42,123 nucleotides of DNA from CAYYMX01 sp964473045. Lineage in GTDB: Bacteria > Pseudomonadota > Alphaproteobacteria > Methylaequorales > Methylaequoraceae. Positions within the stretch are counted from its first letter, which is position 1; each line of letters opens with the position of its first letter. The position numbers and the translations under genes are program-made. The stretch spans positions 1 through 42,123 of the forward strand of contig CAYYMX010000003.1 in the NCBI GenBank assembly GCA_964473045.1. Direction: 5' to 3'. The notes below the pieces were generated by a model, which saw nothing but the letters and a program-made list of their open reading frames with translations, had not been told where the DNA came from and searched no databases. Positions 17,105 through 25,610 of the stretch are shown here, piece after piece.

Positions 17105-17789
17105 GACTAGAAAAAATCTTTTCCAATTTTTTTAAAACAACTTTTTTATTGCTTAAATTTTTAATAGGTGGAAATATCTTTACTTTGATTACACCTGAAT
17201 TCTTTTTAAAACTTTTGTTTATCCAAAACTTTCCTGCATCATGATTTATTGGAACTATTGGAATACCCAAACTTTTATGAATTGCATAAAAACCAGGATT
17301 TAAATTAACTTTTTGAAAAACATTTACTCTAGTACCTTGTGGAAAAATCAAAAAAGTATTTATGCCTGATTTTATAAGTTTATCAACTGATTTTAAGACA
17401 AGCTTCAACGAACTATAGCCTTTATCTCTATCAATAAATATAAAACCTAATTTCCTAAAATATCCTGATAAAATTGGAGTTTTAATTAGTTCCTTTTTTA
17501 AGAGAAATACAGGGTCATCAAAATAAAAATAAAGAAAAAAAGTTTCCCATGCGCACTGATGGTTACTCGCAACAATATACGGACCTTTTTTGGGAATATT
17601 ATCTTTTCCTTCAACCAAAAACTCAATTCCTAAAATTAATTTAGTTAATTTCATTACTGAGTTAGACCATATTTTTGAAACTGACACTGTTAGTTTTCTC
17701 TTAAAAAATCTAACAGGTGAAAATAAAGTAAAGAAAAAAGTTGTCCAACTGTAAAAAACAAAATAAAAAATAAGACTTCTAAAAAACAT
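17097..17789 (-). CDS. plsC: 1-acyl-sn-glycerol-3-phosphate acyltransferase
   Basis: A 230-residue membrane-anchored acyltransferase that converts lysophosphatidate to phosphatidate. An N-terminal hydrophobic segment (about 3-22) precedes the acyltransferase core: NHQCAWET, which is the NHx4D box with Glu in place of Asp as in many alphaproteobacterial PlsC proteins, then GFIFIDRDKG, and FPQGTRV, the FPEGTR box with Gln in place of Glu. It ends the argH-to-plsC operon, three bases after the DUF218 gene. Confidence 0.88.
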   Translation of the reverse strand: MFFRSLIFYFVFYSWTTFFFTLFSPVRFFKRKLTVSVSKIWSNSVMKLTKLILGIEFLVEGKDNIPKKGPYIVASNHQCAWETFFLYFYFDDPVFLLKKELIKTPILSGYFRKLGFIFIDRDKGYSSLKLVLKSVDKLIKSGINTFLIFPQGTRVNVFQKVNLNPGFYAIHKSLGIPIVPINHDAGKFWINKSFKKNSGVIKVKIFPPIKNLSNKKVVLKKLEKIFSSPT

Positions 17790-17791
17790 TT

Positions 17792-18388
17792 CTAATAAAA
17801 AATTATCGAATAAAATACTTTGAAGTATTCAAAAAACATAAGTTTAATATGGAAAAAAAAATTTTCGCTAATATCTTTTTTTTTTTGGGCTGGTAGGATT
17901 ACAATTTGTCTATTAGGAAGGGTTTTTTCAAAGATTATTAGACTTCTTGGTAAATGATAGTATGAACTTACAAGAATAATCTTTTTAATTTCATCATTTT
18001 TTATAAGCCACTTTTTTACTTCATGTGCATTTTCGAGTGTATTTTTAGCTCTTTCACCATACGACACACAACAATTATAGAGATTAGAAAATTTTTGATC
18101 TTGATTGTATTTTGTTTTTAGATCCGTTCCTAAGAATACCCCAGAAATAAATAGTTTTTTTGCTTTCTTTGAAACTAGCAATTGAATTCCCTTCTCAATT
18201 CTACCTTTCCCTCCAGTCAAAACAACTATAGCCACTTTATCAATATTTAAGTTAGATTCTTCTGGATGGTAGTAATTTTTTGGTAGTGTGTTAAATAAAA
18301 AGACTACCCACCAAAAAAAACCAGCAATTAAAAAAAGTACTAAATACAAAAAAGTTCTTTTAAATTTCGTCAAAAAACCTCTTCTCAA
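17792..18388 (-). CDS. YdcF/ElyC-like DUF218 membrane protein
   Basis: A 198-residue protein with one N-terminal membrane segment (about 10-32) and a DUF218 domain: VVLTGGKGRIEKGIQLL, LFISGVFLGTD, NTLENAHEVKKWL and LVSSYYHLPRSLIIFEK. Family members (SanA, ElyC, YdcF) affect envelope or peptidoglycan integrity, but the biochemical activity is unknown. The conserved placement between ftsX and plsC is typical of Alphaproteobacteria. No ATG begins the frame: the TTG at 18388 gives a 29-base overlap with ftsX, and a second TTG at 18373 is an equally plausible start. Confidence 0.82.
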   Translation of the reverse strand: MRRGFLTKFKRTFLYLVLFLIAGFFWWVVFLFNTLPKNYYHPEESNLNIDKVAIVVLTGGKGRIEKGIQLLVSKKAKKLFISGVFLGTDLKTKYNQDQKFSNLYNCCVSYGERAKNTLENAHEVKKWLIKNDEIKKIILVSSYYHLPRSLIIFEKTLPNRQIVILPAQKKKDISENFFFHIKLMFFEYFKVFYSIIFY

Positions 18389-19256
18389 AAAAATAAAACA
18401 AATAAGAAGTTAAATATATCAGCAAGACAATTAAAAAAAAAATAAGAAATAAAACTAATACGATAAAATTTTTTATATTTAAATCAAAAAAAAATGATGA
18501 TGAAAAAAAATTAGAACTTAGACCTAAAACTTGTGCTGAAGTTGTAAAAACTACAAAAACAAAAATTAAACTTAAAAAAGATCCTGGCATAATTTTTTTA
18601 ACTATCATTAAAGAAATACTTTTGGCTATATCAATACTACTTGCTCCCATAATTTGAATCATTTCTAAAAATTTAAAATTGACTAATAATGCAGCCTTAA
18701 TCATTGTCGTAATAAGGAAGGCAAACAAAATACTTACCATTGCAAACATGAAGAATATAAAAAATTTTATTCTATTTATAATGATTGCTATTTCATAAAG
18801 CTCATCTCTATGAGCATACTTTTCGATTACTCTTTCACCAGAAATAGTTTTTATTTTATCTTCAATTAATTCTAGTTTTTTATCTTCAACTAATATCTGA
18901 AAAATCAAAGGCATCCCTATGCTAGAAAAAGTATTTAAATTTTCTAAACCTAAACTCTCTTGAATTAAACCGGAATCAATTACTTTAAAAGAATTTTCAT
19001 GAAATTTTTCCCTCAAAAAAGAAAAGATATTTTCTTTTACAGTTAGTGGAATATCTCTTTCATTTTCAAGGGTTGAAATTATAAATGTTGTCTTTCTGGA
19101 TTCCTGATCAATCCAATTACTTGAAAACTTATAGAAATTAAAATACAGAATTGCATTGATAGCAATAAGACTAAGAATTACAAAGGATAAACCATGGAAA
19201 AATTTTTCATCATCTTTCAAAAATATTCTTTTTAGTAAATTTTGGTAGTTAGTCAT
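18360..19256 (-). CDS. ftsX: Cell division protein FtsX
   Basis: A 298-residue integral membrane protein. It has a TM helix near the N-terminus (about 23-42), an extracytoplasmic domain (about 43-160), then three TM helices (about 165-188, 220-245 and 265-290), the four-TM FtsX topology. The SSIDIAKSI segment after TM2 corresponds to the cytoplasmic coupling loop. With FtsE it forms an ABC-type complex that, in other bacteria, controls amidase activators such as EnvC during septation. It overlaps ftsE by 4 bases. Confidence 0.88.
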   Translation of the reverse strand: MTNYQNLLKRIFLKDDEKFFHGLSFVILSLIAINAILYFNFYKFSSNWIDQESRKTTFIISTLENERDIPLTVKENIFSFLREKFHENSFKVIDSGLIQESLGLENLNTFSSIGMPLIFQILVEDKKLELIEDKIKTISGERVIEKYAHRDELYEIAIIINRIKFFIFFMFAMVSILFAFLITTMIKAALLVNFKFLEMIQIMGASSIDIAKSISLMIVKKIMPGSFLSLIFVFVVFTTSAQVLGLSSNFFSSSFFFDLNIKNFIVLVLFLIFFLIVLLIYLTSYLFYFFEKRFFDEI

Positions 19257-19897
19257 TTTACATTATTTTTTAAATGAAGTGTTTTATAAGTCTTTGGTAA
19301 AATATCTGGGTTCTTAGAAGTAATTATAATTGTTGTGCCTAATTTATTAATTGATTCAAAAAGAAAAAAAATTTTTTTGGTTGACTGTTTATCCAGATTT
19401 GTATCTGGTTGATCTGCAATAACAATTTTTGGATTTGTTATAAGCGCTCTTGCAATCACAACTTTTTGTTTTTGACCATTTGAAAGCTTGCTAATAGGAG
19501 TATCTTTAATATTTGTTAAACCCAACCAACTTAATATTTCCTTACTCCTACTCAAGTAATCAAAATTTTCTTTTTGTATCACACTCGAAAATTCAACATT
19601 TTGGGAGACAGTAAAAAATGGAATCAAATAATCATTTTGAAGAATCACACCTAATTGTCTCCTAAATTCCAATATTTTCTCTTTACTATTTGATGTTATC
19701 TTCTTGCCAAAAAGAAACAAATTTCCTTTTAGTGGAAGAATTTTCATATATAAGAGTTTCAAAAATAATGATTTCCCAACTGCATTATTTCCACTTATAA
19801 CCCAAAAGTCTCCTTTGTTAATTTTCAAATTAATATTTAATATATTTCCACCTCTATAACCTATTGAAGCGTTTTCTACATTTATAATTTCACTCAT
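19253..19897 (-). CDS. ftsE: FtsE ATPase-like subunit with altered catalytic residues
   Basis: A 214-residue ABC nucleotide-binding protein, partner of FtsX. Walker A is GNNAVGKS (36-43), the Q-loop is Q87 and the signature is LSNGQ (138-142). Two residues usually needed for hydrolysis are changed. Walker B ends in DQ (D162-Q163, codon CAA) instead of DE, and the switch histidine is K195 (TSKN in place of ATHD). The D-loop NLD is kept. Binding and dimerisation look possible while hydrolysis is probably weak or absent. It overlaps ftsX and lysA by 4 bases each. Identification as FtsE rests on neighbours and overall similarity. Confidence 0.88.
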   Translation of the reverse strand: MSEIINVENASIGYRGGNILNINLKINKGDFWVISGNNAVGKSLFLKLLYMKILPLKGNLFLFGKKITSNSKEKILEFRRQLGVILQNDYLIPFFTVSQNVEFSSVIQKENFDYLSRSKEILSWLGLTNIKDTPISKLSNGQKQKVVIARALITNPKIVIADQPDTNLDKQSTKKIFFLFESINKLGTTIIITSKNPDILPKTYKTLHLKNNVK

Positions 19898-21111
19898 TCT
19901 ATTGTTTTATTTCCTTTTACAAAAATTTCTTTTGCAACACCACGCAAATTATAATTCGAGGACATACAAGACCCATAAGCTCCAACTGAACAAATTACAA
20001 CTAAATCATCTTTTTTTAAATCCTGCATTTGAACATTTCGCGCAAAAATATCTCCACTTTCACAAATAGGACCAACAATATCAAATTTGCAACTTTGCAC
20101 ATTTTCTTTTGTAACCGGAAGTATTTTGTGATAGGCGTTGTAAAGAGATGGTCTTAAAAAATTATTCATCCCACTATCCAAAATAATAAAATTTTTTTCG
20201 GCACCTATTTTTTTTCTTATTACGGAGGAAACTAAAATCCCAGCTGAACCAACTAAAAAACGTCCAGGTTCCAATATGATTTCAACCGATAGATCAGAAA
20301 AGTATTTTTCAACTAATTTTGCATATTTTTGCAGTGGGAAGTAAAAATCACCATTATAATTTATTCCTATCCCACCTCCAAGATCCAAACTTTTTATTTT
20401 ACAATTCATTTTTAATAATTCACCAACCAATTTTCTTAAAACTTTAAATGATTCTTCAAATGGAGTTATTTCTTCAATTTGAGATCCTATATGAACTGTT
20501 AGACCCATAAGAGACAAAGATTTTTTATCTCTATAATTTTGAAAAATTGATTTAATCTTTTCTAAGGGTATCCCAAATTTATCTTCTGATCTTCCCGTAG
20601 ATACCTTCTCATGTGTTTTGGCATTTACATTGGGATTAACTCTCAAACATATATTTATTTTTTGATTTTTAGATGAAATAAATTTATCAATTTCATCTAA
20701 CTCTTCTTCACTTTCAACATTAATCTGCTTTATTTTTTTCTTGATAGCAAATTTAATTTCTTCCTCTGTCTTTCCAACACCCGAGAAAACAACCTTATCA
20801 GGTGTAATTCCATTATTTAGAGATTTAACCATTTCTCCTTTTGAGACAACATCCACTCCTAGTCCCAAACGAGAAACTAAATTTATAACCAAAGCATTAT
20901 GATTAGCTTTCACCGCATAGCAAATTAATGGATTTATTTTACTAAATGAATTCTTTAACTTGTAAAAATTGTCTTCTATTTCGCTAAGTGAATAACAGTA
21001 AAAAGGAGTTCTAATTTTCTCAGCTAAAGATTTGCAGGAAACTTCCTCTAAAAATAATTCATCATTTGCATATCGAAGATATCCATTAAAATTTGAAATC
21101 TTAGTTTTCAT
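19894..21111 (-). CDS. lysA: Diaminopimelate decarboxylase
   Basis: A 405-residue PLP enzyme that makes lysine from meso-diaminopimelate. The PLP lysine is K68 in YAVKANHN. HIGSQI, the LDLGGGIGINY glycine loop, EPGRF and the GPICESGDIFA active-site motif are present. I start it at the ATG at 21111, which overlaps the lipoprotein gene by 11 bases. A GTG at 21141 would add ten residues but would bury 41 bases in that gene. It leads directly into ftsE (4-base overlap), an arrangement common in Alphaproteobacteria. Confidence 0.93.
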   Translation of the reverse strand: MKTKISNFNGYLRYANDELFLEEVSCKSLAEKIRTPFYCYSLSEIEDNFYKLKNSFSKINPLICYAVKANHNALVINLVSRLGLGVDVVSKGEMVKSLNNGITPDKVVFSGVGKTEEEIKFAIKKKIKQINVESEEELDEIDKFISSKNQKINICLRVNPNVNAKTHEKVSTGRSEDKFGIPLEKIKSIFQNYRDKKSLSLMGLTVHIGSQIEEITPFEESFKVLRKLVGELLKMNCKIKSLDLGGGIGINYNGDFYFPLQKYAKLVEKYFSDLSVEIILEPGRFLVGSAGILVSSVIRKKIGAEKNFIILDSGMNNFLRPSLYNAYHKILPVTKENVQSCKFDIVGPICESGDIFARNVQMQDLKKDDLVVICSVGAYGSCMSSNYNLRGVAKEIFVKGNKTIE

Positions 21112-21232
21112 TTTGGCTAGGATATTGTTTTGGATAGTCACTACCAGGATACTTTTCTAAATAAGATTTTTTACCACATCCCACGAGTACAAACAGAAAT
21201 AAAAAAAAAAATATTTTGAAGATAGTTTTCAT
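21101..21232 (-). CDS. Small LptM-like lipoprotein
   Basis: A 43-residue lipoprotein: MKTIFK, a very hydrophobic stretch, then the lipobox LVGC with the lipid-accepting C19, then GKKSYLEKYPGSDYPKQYPS. A short lipoprotein of the LptM/YifL kind sits between argH and lysA in many Alphaproteobacteria, and the position here (6 bases after argH, 11-base overlap with lysA) matches. LptM in E. coli aids maturation of the LPS translocon LptD; that role here is inference. The hydrophobic region is encoded through an 11-T run (21201-21211), which is prone to indel errors. Confidence 0.82.
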   Translation of the reverse strand: MKTIFKIFFFLFLFVLVGCGKKSYLEKYPGSDYPKQYPSQNEN

Positions 21233-21237
21233 AAAGA

Positions 21238-22626
21238 CTAAATCTTTTTTTTAGCTCTTGAGATTGCCTTCCTAATTTCTGTAAATGCAGTTCCTCCATA
21301 AGATTTTTTTTGCAACACTGAATTTTCTGGAGTCAATATATCAAAAACCCTTTCAGTCAACTTGGGTTCTATAGATTGCATAAGTCTAAGTGGCATCTCG
21401 TGTAAATTTAGTTTATTTTTTTCAGCTAATAAAACAATTCTTCCTGTTTTGAAATGTGCTTCCCTAAAATTAATTCCAATATTCTTTACCATCCAATCAG
21501 CTAAATCTGTTGCAGTTATAAAACCTTTCATAGAAGCTTCATACATTTTTTCTTTAACTACAACAATTGAACTAATCATCTCATTAACAACTTCCATAAT
21601 TGTTTTAACTGAGTTAAAGGAATTGAAAATAGGAACCTTATCTTCCTGCAAGTCCTTACTATAGCCTGAAGGTAGTCCTTTCAAAATTATTAAAAGATTA
21701 AATAGGGAAGCGTATATACTCCCAGTTTTTGCTCTAACAAGTTCTGCTGCATCTGGATTCTTTTTTTGAGGCATAATAGACGAGCCTGTACTAAGGCTAT
21801 CTGAAAAACTTAAAAAATTAAAACAAACATTACTCCATATAATAAAATCTTCTGCTATTCTTGAAAAGTGCATGCTCAAGATCGATAATGATGATAAAAA
21901 TTCGATGGCAAAGTCTCTATCCGAGACACTGTCCAACGAATTTTCTGTTGGTTTTGCAAAACCGAGTCTCTTAGCTATAAATTTCCTATCAATCTCAAAA
22001 AAATTTGTTCCAGCTAGTGCTCCTGAACCCAAAGGACATTCATTGGTATTTTTAATTAAATTCTCAAATCTGGATTTGTCTCTAGAAAACATTTCAAAAA
22101 AAGAAAGAAAATAATGGGCTAATGAAATGGGTTGTGCATTCTGAAAATGTGTTAAACCAGGAAGTATCGTCTCGATATTTTGTTCAGCCTTTTTTAGTAG
22201 GGATTTCTGAATCAATTTTATTCTTGAAATTATTTCGTTCGAATTTTCTCTAATCCATAGTTTAAGATCTGTTGCAACTTGGTCATTTCTTGATTTTCCC
22301 GTGTGCATTTTTCCAGCAACATTTCCAATTTTTTTTTTTACTGCCATTTCTATATTAATTTGAATATCTTCAAAGCTTCCATCAAATTTAAAATCGTTTT
22401 TCTTTATATCCTTTTGGATCTCATCTAATACATTTTTAATCTTCTTGAAATCTTTTTCAGATAAAATTTTAGCTTTTTTAAGTGCTTCACAGTATACTTT
22501 ATTAACTTTTACATCCTGCAGACCAAGTTGATAATCAAAGGAAATGGAATTGTTGAAATCTTTTAGTAAATTAGAATTCTCCTTTTCAAACCTACCACCC
22601 CAAAGTGGATTTATTGTTTTTTTCAT
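21238..22626 (-). CDS. argH: Argininosuccinate lyase
   Basis: A 462-residue fumarase/aspartase-superfamily lyase that splits argininosuccinate to arginine and fumarate. The start LWGGRFEKE, GKMHTGKSRNDQVATD, the THFQNAQPISLAHY motif with its catalytic histidine, and the signature GSSIMPQKKNPD (catalytic serine loop) are all present. The length is typical. It is the first gene of the argH-lipoprotein-lysA-ftsEX operon and is divergent from tlpA with only 25 bases between starts. Confidence 0.97.
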   Translation of the reverse strand: MKKTINPLWGGRFEKENSNLLKDFNNSISFDYQLGLQDVKVNKVYCEALKKAKILSEKDFKKIKNVLDEIQKDIKKNDFKFDGSFEDIQINIEMAVKKKIGNVAGKMHTGKSRNDQVATDLKLWIRENSNEIISRIKLIQKSLLKKAEQNIETILPGLTHFQNAQPISLAHYFLSFFEMFSRDKSRFENLIKNTNECPLGSGALAGTNFFEIDRKFIAKRLGFAKPTENSLDSVSDRDFAIEFLSSLSILSMHFSRIAEDFIIWSNVCFNFLSFSDSLSTGSSIMPQKKNPDAAELVRAKTGSIYASLFNLLIILKGLPSGYSKDLQEDKVPIFNSFNSVKTIMEVVNEMISSIVVVKEKMYEASMKGFITATDLADWMVKNIGINFREAHFKTGRIVLLAEKNKLNLHEMPLRLMQSIEPKLTERVFDILTPENSVLQKKSYGGTAFTEIRKAISRAKKKI

Positions 22627-22651
22627 TTTCTTTTATTATCTTATTAAAAGT

Positions 22652-23155
22652 ATGTTAGGCAGATTAATCTTTTTTATTTTAATTTTTACTTCAAATCTAT
22701 CTTATTCTGATGATAACAATCAACTATTATTGCATGAAAATCCTAAAAATATTCATGAATTCTCACTAAAAAACCTTAATGGAGATAAAAAAGAATTTAA
22801 AAAAAAAACTTCTGGAATTCTAATACTTAATTTTTGGGCAACTTGGTGCCCACCCTGCATAAAAGAAATACCAGATTTACTAGTACTTGAAAAAAAATTT
22901 AAAAATATTGAGGTAGCTTTTATATCAGTTAATCACCAAATAAATAAAACTGTCCCGAAGTTTTTGAAAAAACATAATTTAACTGACTTAGCTGTTTACA
23001 ATGATGAAAAATTAGAAGTCTCCAGAAAATTTAATGTAAAATTAATGCCTACTTCAATTATTATTGATAAAAATTTACGCGAAGTTTCAAGGGTTGAAGG
23101 TTATATAAACTGGCTTGACCAAAAGACTGTTCAATTTTTAAAAAAAATTTTATAA
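22652..23155 (+). CDS. tlpA: TlpA-type thiol-disulfide oxidoreductase
   Basis: A 167-residue exported thioredoxin-fold protein. The signal peptide is about residues 1-18 (MLGRLIFFILIFTSNLSYSD), and the redox motif WATWCPPC lies near residue 70. The cis-proline region is KLMPTSIIID. TlpA/ResA-type proteins reduce periplasmic disulfides, for example during cytochrome maturation. The frame is open further upstream to 22544, but that part overlaps argH and lacks a signal peptide, so I start at the ATG at 22652. tlpA beside argH is a conserved alphaproteobacterial arrangement. It converges on etfA with a 6-base overlap. Confidence 0.88.
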   Translation: MLGRLIFFILIFTSNLSYSDDNNQLLLHENPKNIHEFSLKNLNGDKKEFKKKTSGILILNFWATWCPPCIKEIPDLLVLEKKFKNIEVAFISVNHQINKTVPKFLKKHNLTDLAVYNDEKLEVSRKFNVKLMPTSIIIDKNLREVSRVEGYINWLDQKTVQFLKKIL

Positions 23156-24085
23156 TTTTTTTTCAAGCTGTGGTAAAGCTTCAAATAAATCTGCTACAAG
23201 CCCATAGTCAGAAAAATTAAAAATAGGAGCTTCTTCATCTTTGTTTATGCATGCAATGAATTTTGAATCTTTAATCCCTGCAATATGCTGAATTGCACCT
23301 GAAATGCCAACAGCAATATATAAATCAGGAGCAACAATCTTTCCTGTTTGTCCTACTTGCCAATCATTTGGAACAAAACCAGCATCTACAGCAGCTCGAC
23401 TTGCTCCCATAGCTGCTCCTAGCTTATCAGCTATTACTTCTAAAAGTTTAAAGTTTTCCCCATTCTGCAAGCCTCTACCACCAGAAATTATTATTTTAGC
23501 TGATGTAAGTTCTGGCCTATCTGATTTAGAAGAGTCATGTTTGACGAAAGCAACTTTATCGCTAGGAACTGTTTTGTTTTCGTGTTTAATTACTTCACAA
23601 CTAGAAGAAGTTTCACAAGGCTCAAAGCAAGTTGTTCTTACCGTTAAAACTTTTATTTTATCATTTGACTTTACCTTTGCTATAGCATTTCCAGCATAAA
23701 TAGGTCTTTCAAAAGTATTTTCATCAATTACATTCGATACATCAGAAATTTGCTGAACATCAAGTTTCGTTGCAATCTTGGGAAGAAGATTTTTACCAAA
23801 AGTACTTGAAGGAGCTAGAATATGTGTGAAATCGTTATCATTTAAAAAATTTACAACACAGTTTGAAAGGTTTTCAGCAAGTTGTCTCTCAAAGTTTTCA
23901 TGATCAAAAACATGAACATATTTGAGTAAATTAGACTTTTTTATTTCATCAACCACTTTGTCGATTTTGCAACCAATTACAATTGCTTCAATATTTTTAT
24001 CTATATTTGAAGCTGCCGTTATTGTGTTTAATGTAACCGGTTTATTTTTTTGACTATCATGTTCTACTATAACCAAGCACTTCAT
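23150..24085 (-). CDS. etfA: Electron transfer flavoprotein alpha subunit
   Basis: A 311-residue FAD-binding ETF alpha subunit. The C-terminal FAD domain carries SGGRGLQNGENF, GAAMGASRAAVDAGF, VGQTGKIVAPDLYIAVGISGAIQH and INKDEEAPIF. With EtfB it accepts electrons from acyl-CoA dehydrogenases and passes them to ETF:ubiquinone oxidoreductase. Here the likely main donor is the methylsuccinyl-CoA dehydrogenase encoded upstream in the same apparent operon. It overlaps etfB by 4 bases. Confidence 0.96.
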   Translation of the reverse strand: MKCLVIVEHDSQKNKPVTLNTITAASNIDKNIEAIVIGCKIDKVVDEIKKSNLLKYVHVFDHENFERQLAENLSNCVVNFLNDNDFTHILAPSSTFGKNLLPKIATKLDVQQISDVSNVIDENTFERPIYAGNAIAKVKSNDKIKVLTVRTTCFEPCETSSSCEVIKHENKTVPSDKVAFVKHDSSKSDRPELTSAKIIISGGRGLQNGENFKLLEVIADKLGAAMGASRAAVDAGFVPNDWQVGQTGKIVAPDLYIAVGISGAIQHIAGIKDSKFIACINKDEEAPIFNFSDYGLVADLFEALPQLEKKL

Positions 24086-24837
24086 ATTACTTTAGCCTCA
24101 TTCTTAAGTTTTGTTACTAGTTCATCTACATCCCCAACAACTACACCAGGTTTTCTTTCGGGTGGCTCATTAACTTCAATGATTGTTAGTCTTTTTGATA
24201 GATCAATTCCCAATGTCTCTGCTTTTATTTCTTCGATTTTTTTTTGCTTTGCCTTCATTATATTTGGTAGAGAAGCATATCTTGGTTCATTTAACCTTAA
24301 ATCTGTTGTAATAACACATGGAATTTCTGATCTTATAGTTTCTAATCCTCCATCAACTTCTCTAGTAATATTAAAAGATTTTTCATCAACTTTTTCTATC
24401 TTTGAAGCAAAAGTTGCTTGAGGGCATTCCATAAGAGTAGAAAGTATTTGACCAGTCTGATTAAAGTCATCATCAATTGCTTGTTTTCCCATAATTACAA
24501 GTTCTGGATTCTCTTTATCACAAATAGATTTAATTACTTTTGCAACACAAAGTGGCTCCAAGCTTATATCTTCCGTTACAACCAAAATTCCTCTATCACC
24601 TCCCATCGCAAGTCCTGTTCTAATTGTTTCCTGACTCATGGCACTGCCAATAGAGAGAATCACAATCTCAGAAATTATACCTTTCTCTTTTAACCTTACT
24701 GCTTCCTCAACTGCAATTTCATCAAACGGATTCATTGACATTTTTACATTCTCAGTTTCCACACCAGACTTGTCTGTTTTAACTCTAATTTTTACGTTGT
24801 AATCAATGACTCTTTTAACACAAACCAAAGTTTTCAT
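24082..24837 (-). CDS. etfB: Electron transfer flavoprotein beta subunit
   Basis: A 251-residue ETF beta subunit that binds AMP and forms the heterodimer with EtfA. It starts with [19 protein letters not shown]; longer starts upstream of this ATG (24837) would overlap the adenosyltransferase gene and lack homology. [33 protein letters not shown] and the [21 protein letters not shown]-like recognition loop region (about 190-210) are visible. It lies 13 bases after the adenosyltransferase gene. Confidence 0.95.
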   Translation of the reverse strand: [251 protein letters not shown]

Positions 24838-24850
24838 AATTTTTCCTGCA

Positions 24851-25399
24851 CTATTCTTTATTGGGAATCCAGAGTATATCACCATCTTTTTTATTCTCAA
24901 ACCTTGCTGCTACAAAAAGAAAGTCTGATAATCTATTCATGTATTTCACAACATTTGAACTCACAGTTTCATTTTTTTCCAAATCAATTATTGATCTTTC
25001 ACACCTTCTTGCAATTGATCTAGACAAATGAAGAAATGCTGAGGATTTTGATCCACCAGGGATTATAAATGATTTTAACGAAGACAATTTAGAATTCAAT
25101 TTGTCAATTTCTGCTTCTAGGAGCTCTATACTTTCAAATTTCACTAGAATTCCATCTGCTCTTTTTTTTGGCACACTTAAATCTGCACCAATGTCAAAAA
25201 GCTGATTTTGTATTTTTAACAACACAGATTCCAATGATTTACTACAATAAATTCTTGCTATCCCAAGAGCGCAATTCAACTCATCAATTTCACCATAGGC
25301 CTTTATTCTTATATTATTTTTTTTTACACGTTTTCCATCACCAAGACTTGTAAAACCTTTGTCACCACCTCTAGTATAAATTTTATCAAGCTTTACCAA
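24851..25399 (-). CDS. PduO-type ATP:cob(I)alamin adenosyltransferase
   Basis: A 182-residue PduO/MMAB-type corrinoid adenosyltransferase that makes adenosylcobalamin from cob(I)alamin and ATP. The ATP-binding N-terminus IYTRGGDKGFTSLGDG, YGEIDELNCALG, and the IPGGSKSSAFLHLSRSIARRCER helix are the family's hallmarks. Adenosylcobalamin is the cofactor of ethylmalonyl-CoA mutase (ecm, 28681-30663), so cofactor supply and use are clustered. It is 9 bases after the HIG1-like gene and 13 before etfB. Confidence 0.93.
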   Translation of the reverse strand: MVKLDKIYTRGGDKGFTSLGDGKRVKKNNIRIKAYGEIDELNCALGIARIYCSKSLESVLLKIQNQLFDIGADLSVPKKRADGILVKFESIELLEAEIDKLNSKLSSLKSFIIPGGSKSSAFLHLSRSIARRCERSIIDLEKNETVSSNVVKYMNRLSDFLFVAARFENKKDGDILWIPNKE

Positions 25400-25408
25400 A
25401 TTATTTTC

Positions 25409-25609
25409 TTATAGGTTTTCTTTTAAATATAAAGCTAAAACAAGAAAAATTAAACTTAATAGCTGTATATACACTCTATACCTCATAAACTTATTAATTT
25501 TATTTTCAGGATCATCTCCAGCCCGAGAACTATAAATTAATCCAACTAATAAAGTTAAAAAAGTCAAAAGAAGCATTAAAATAATTATTGTATTTAAAAA
25601 AGAAATCAT
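25409..25609 (-). CDS. HIG1-like twin-transmembrane small protein
   Basis: A 66-residue protein with two predicted membrane helices (about 4-27 and 46-63) joined by a short loop with GDDPENKINKFMRYRVYIQ. The NKxMRYRVxxQ pattern followed by a hydrophobic helix resembles HIG1-domain 'twin transmembrane' proteins of Alphaproteobacteria, which are commonly encoded next to this adenosyltransferase and etfBA. HIG1 proteins in mitochondria associate with cytochrome oxidase; a bacterial role in this context is not known to me. It starts one base after mcd ends and is clearly part of the operon. Confidence 0.78.
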   Translation of the reverse strand: MISFLNTIIILMLLLTFLTLLVGLIYSSRAGDDPENKINKFMRYRVYIQLLSLIFLVLALYLKENL

Positions 25610-25610
25610 G

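Noticed and set aside
22544..22651. Extended N-terminus of tlpA
   Set aside because: It overlaps argH, and the signal peptide begins at the ATG at 22652.
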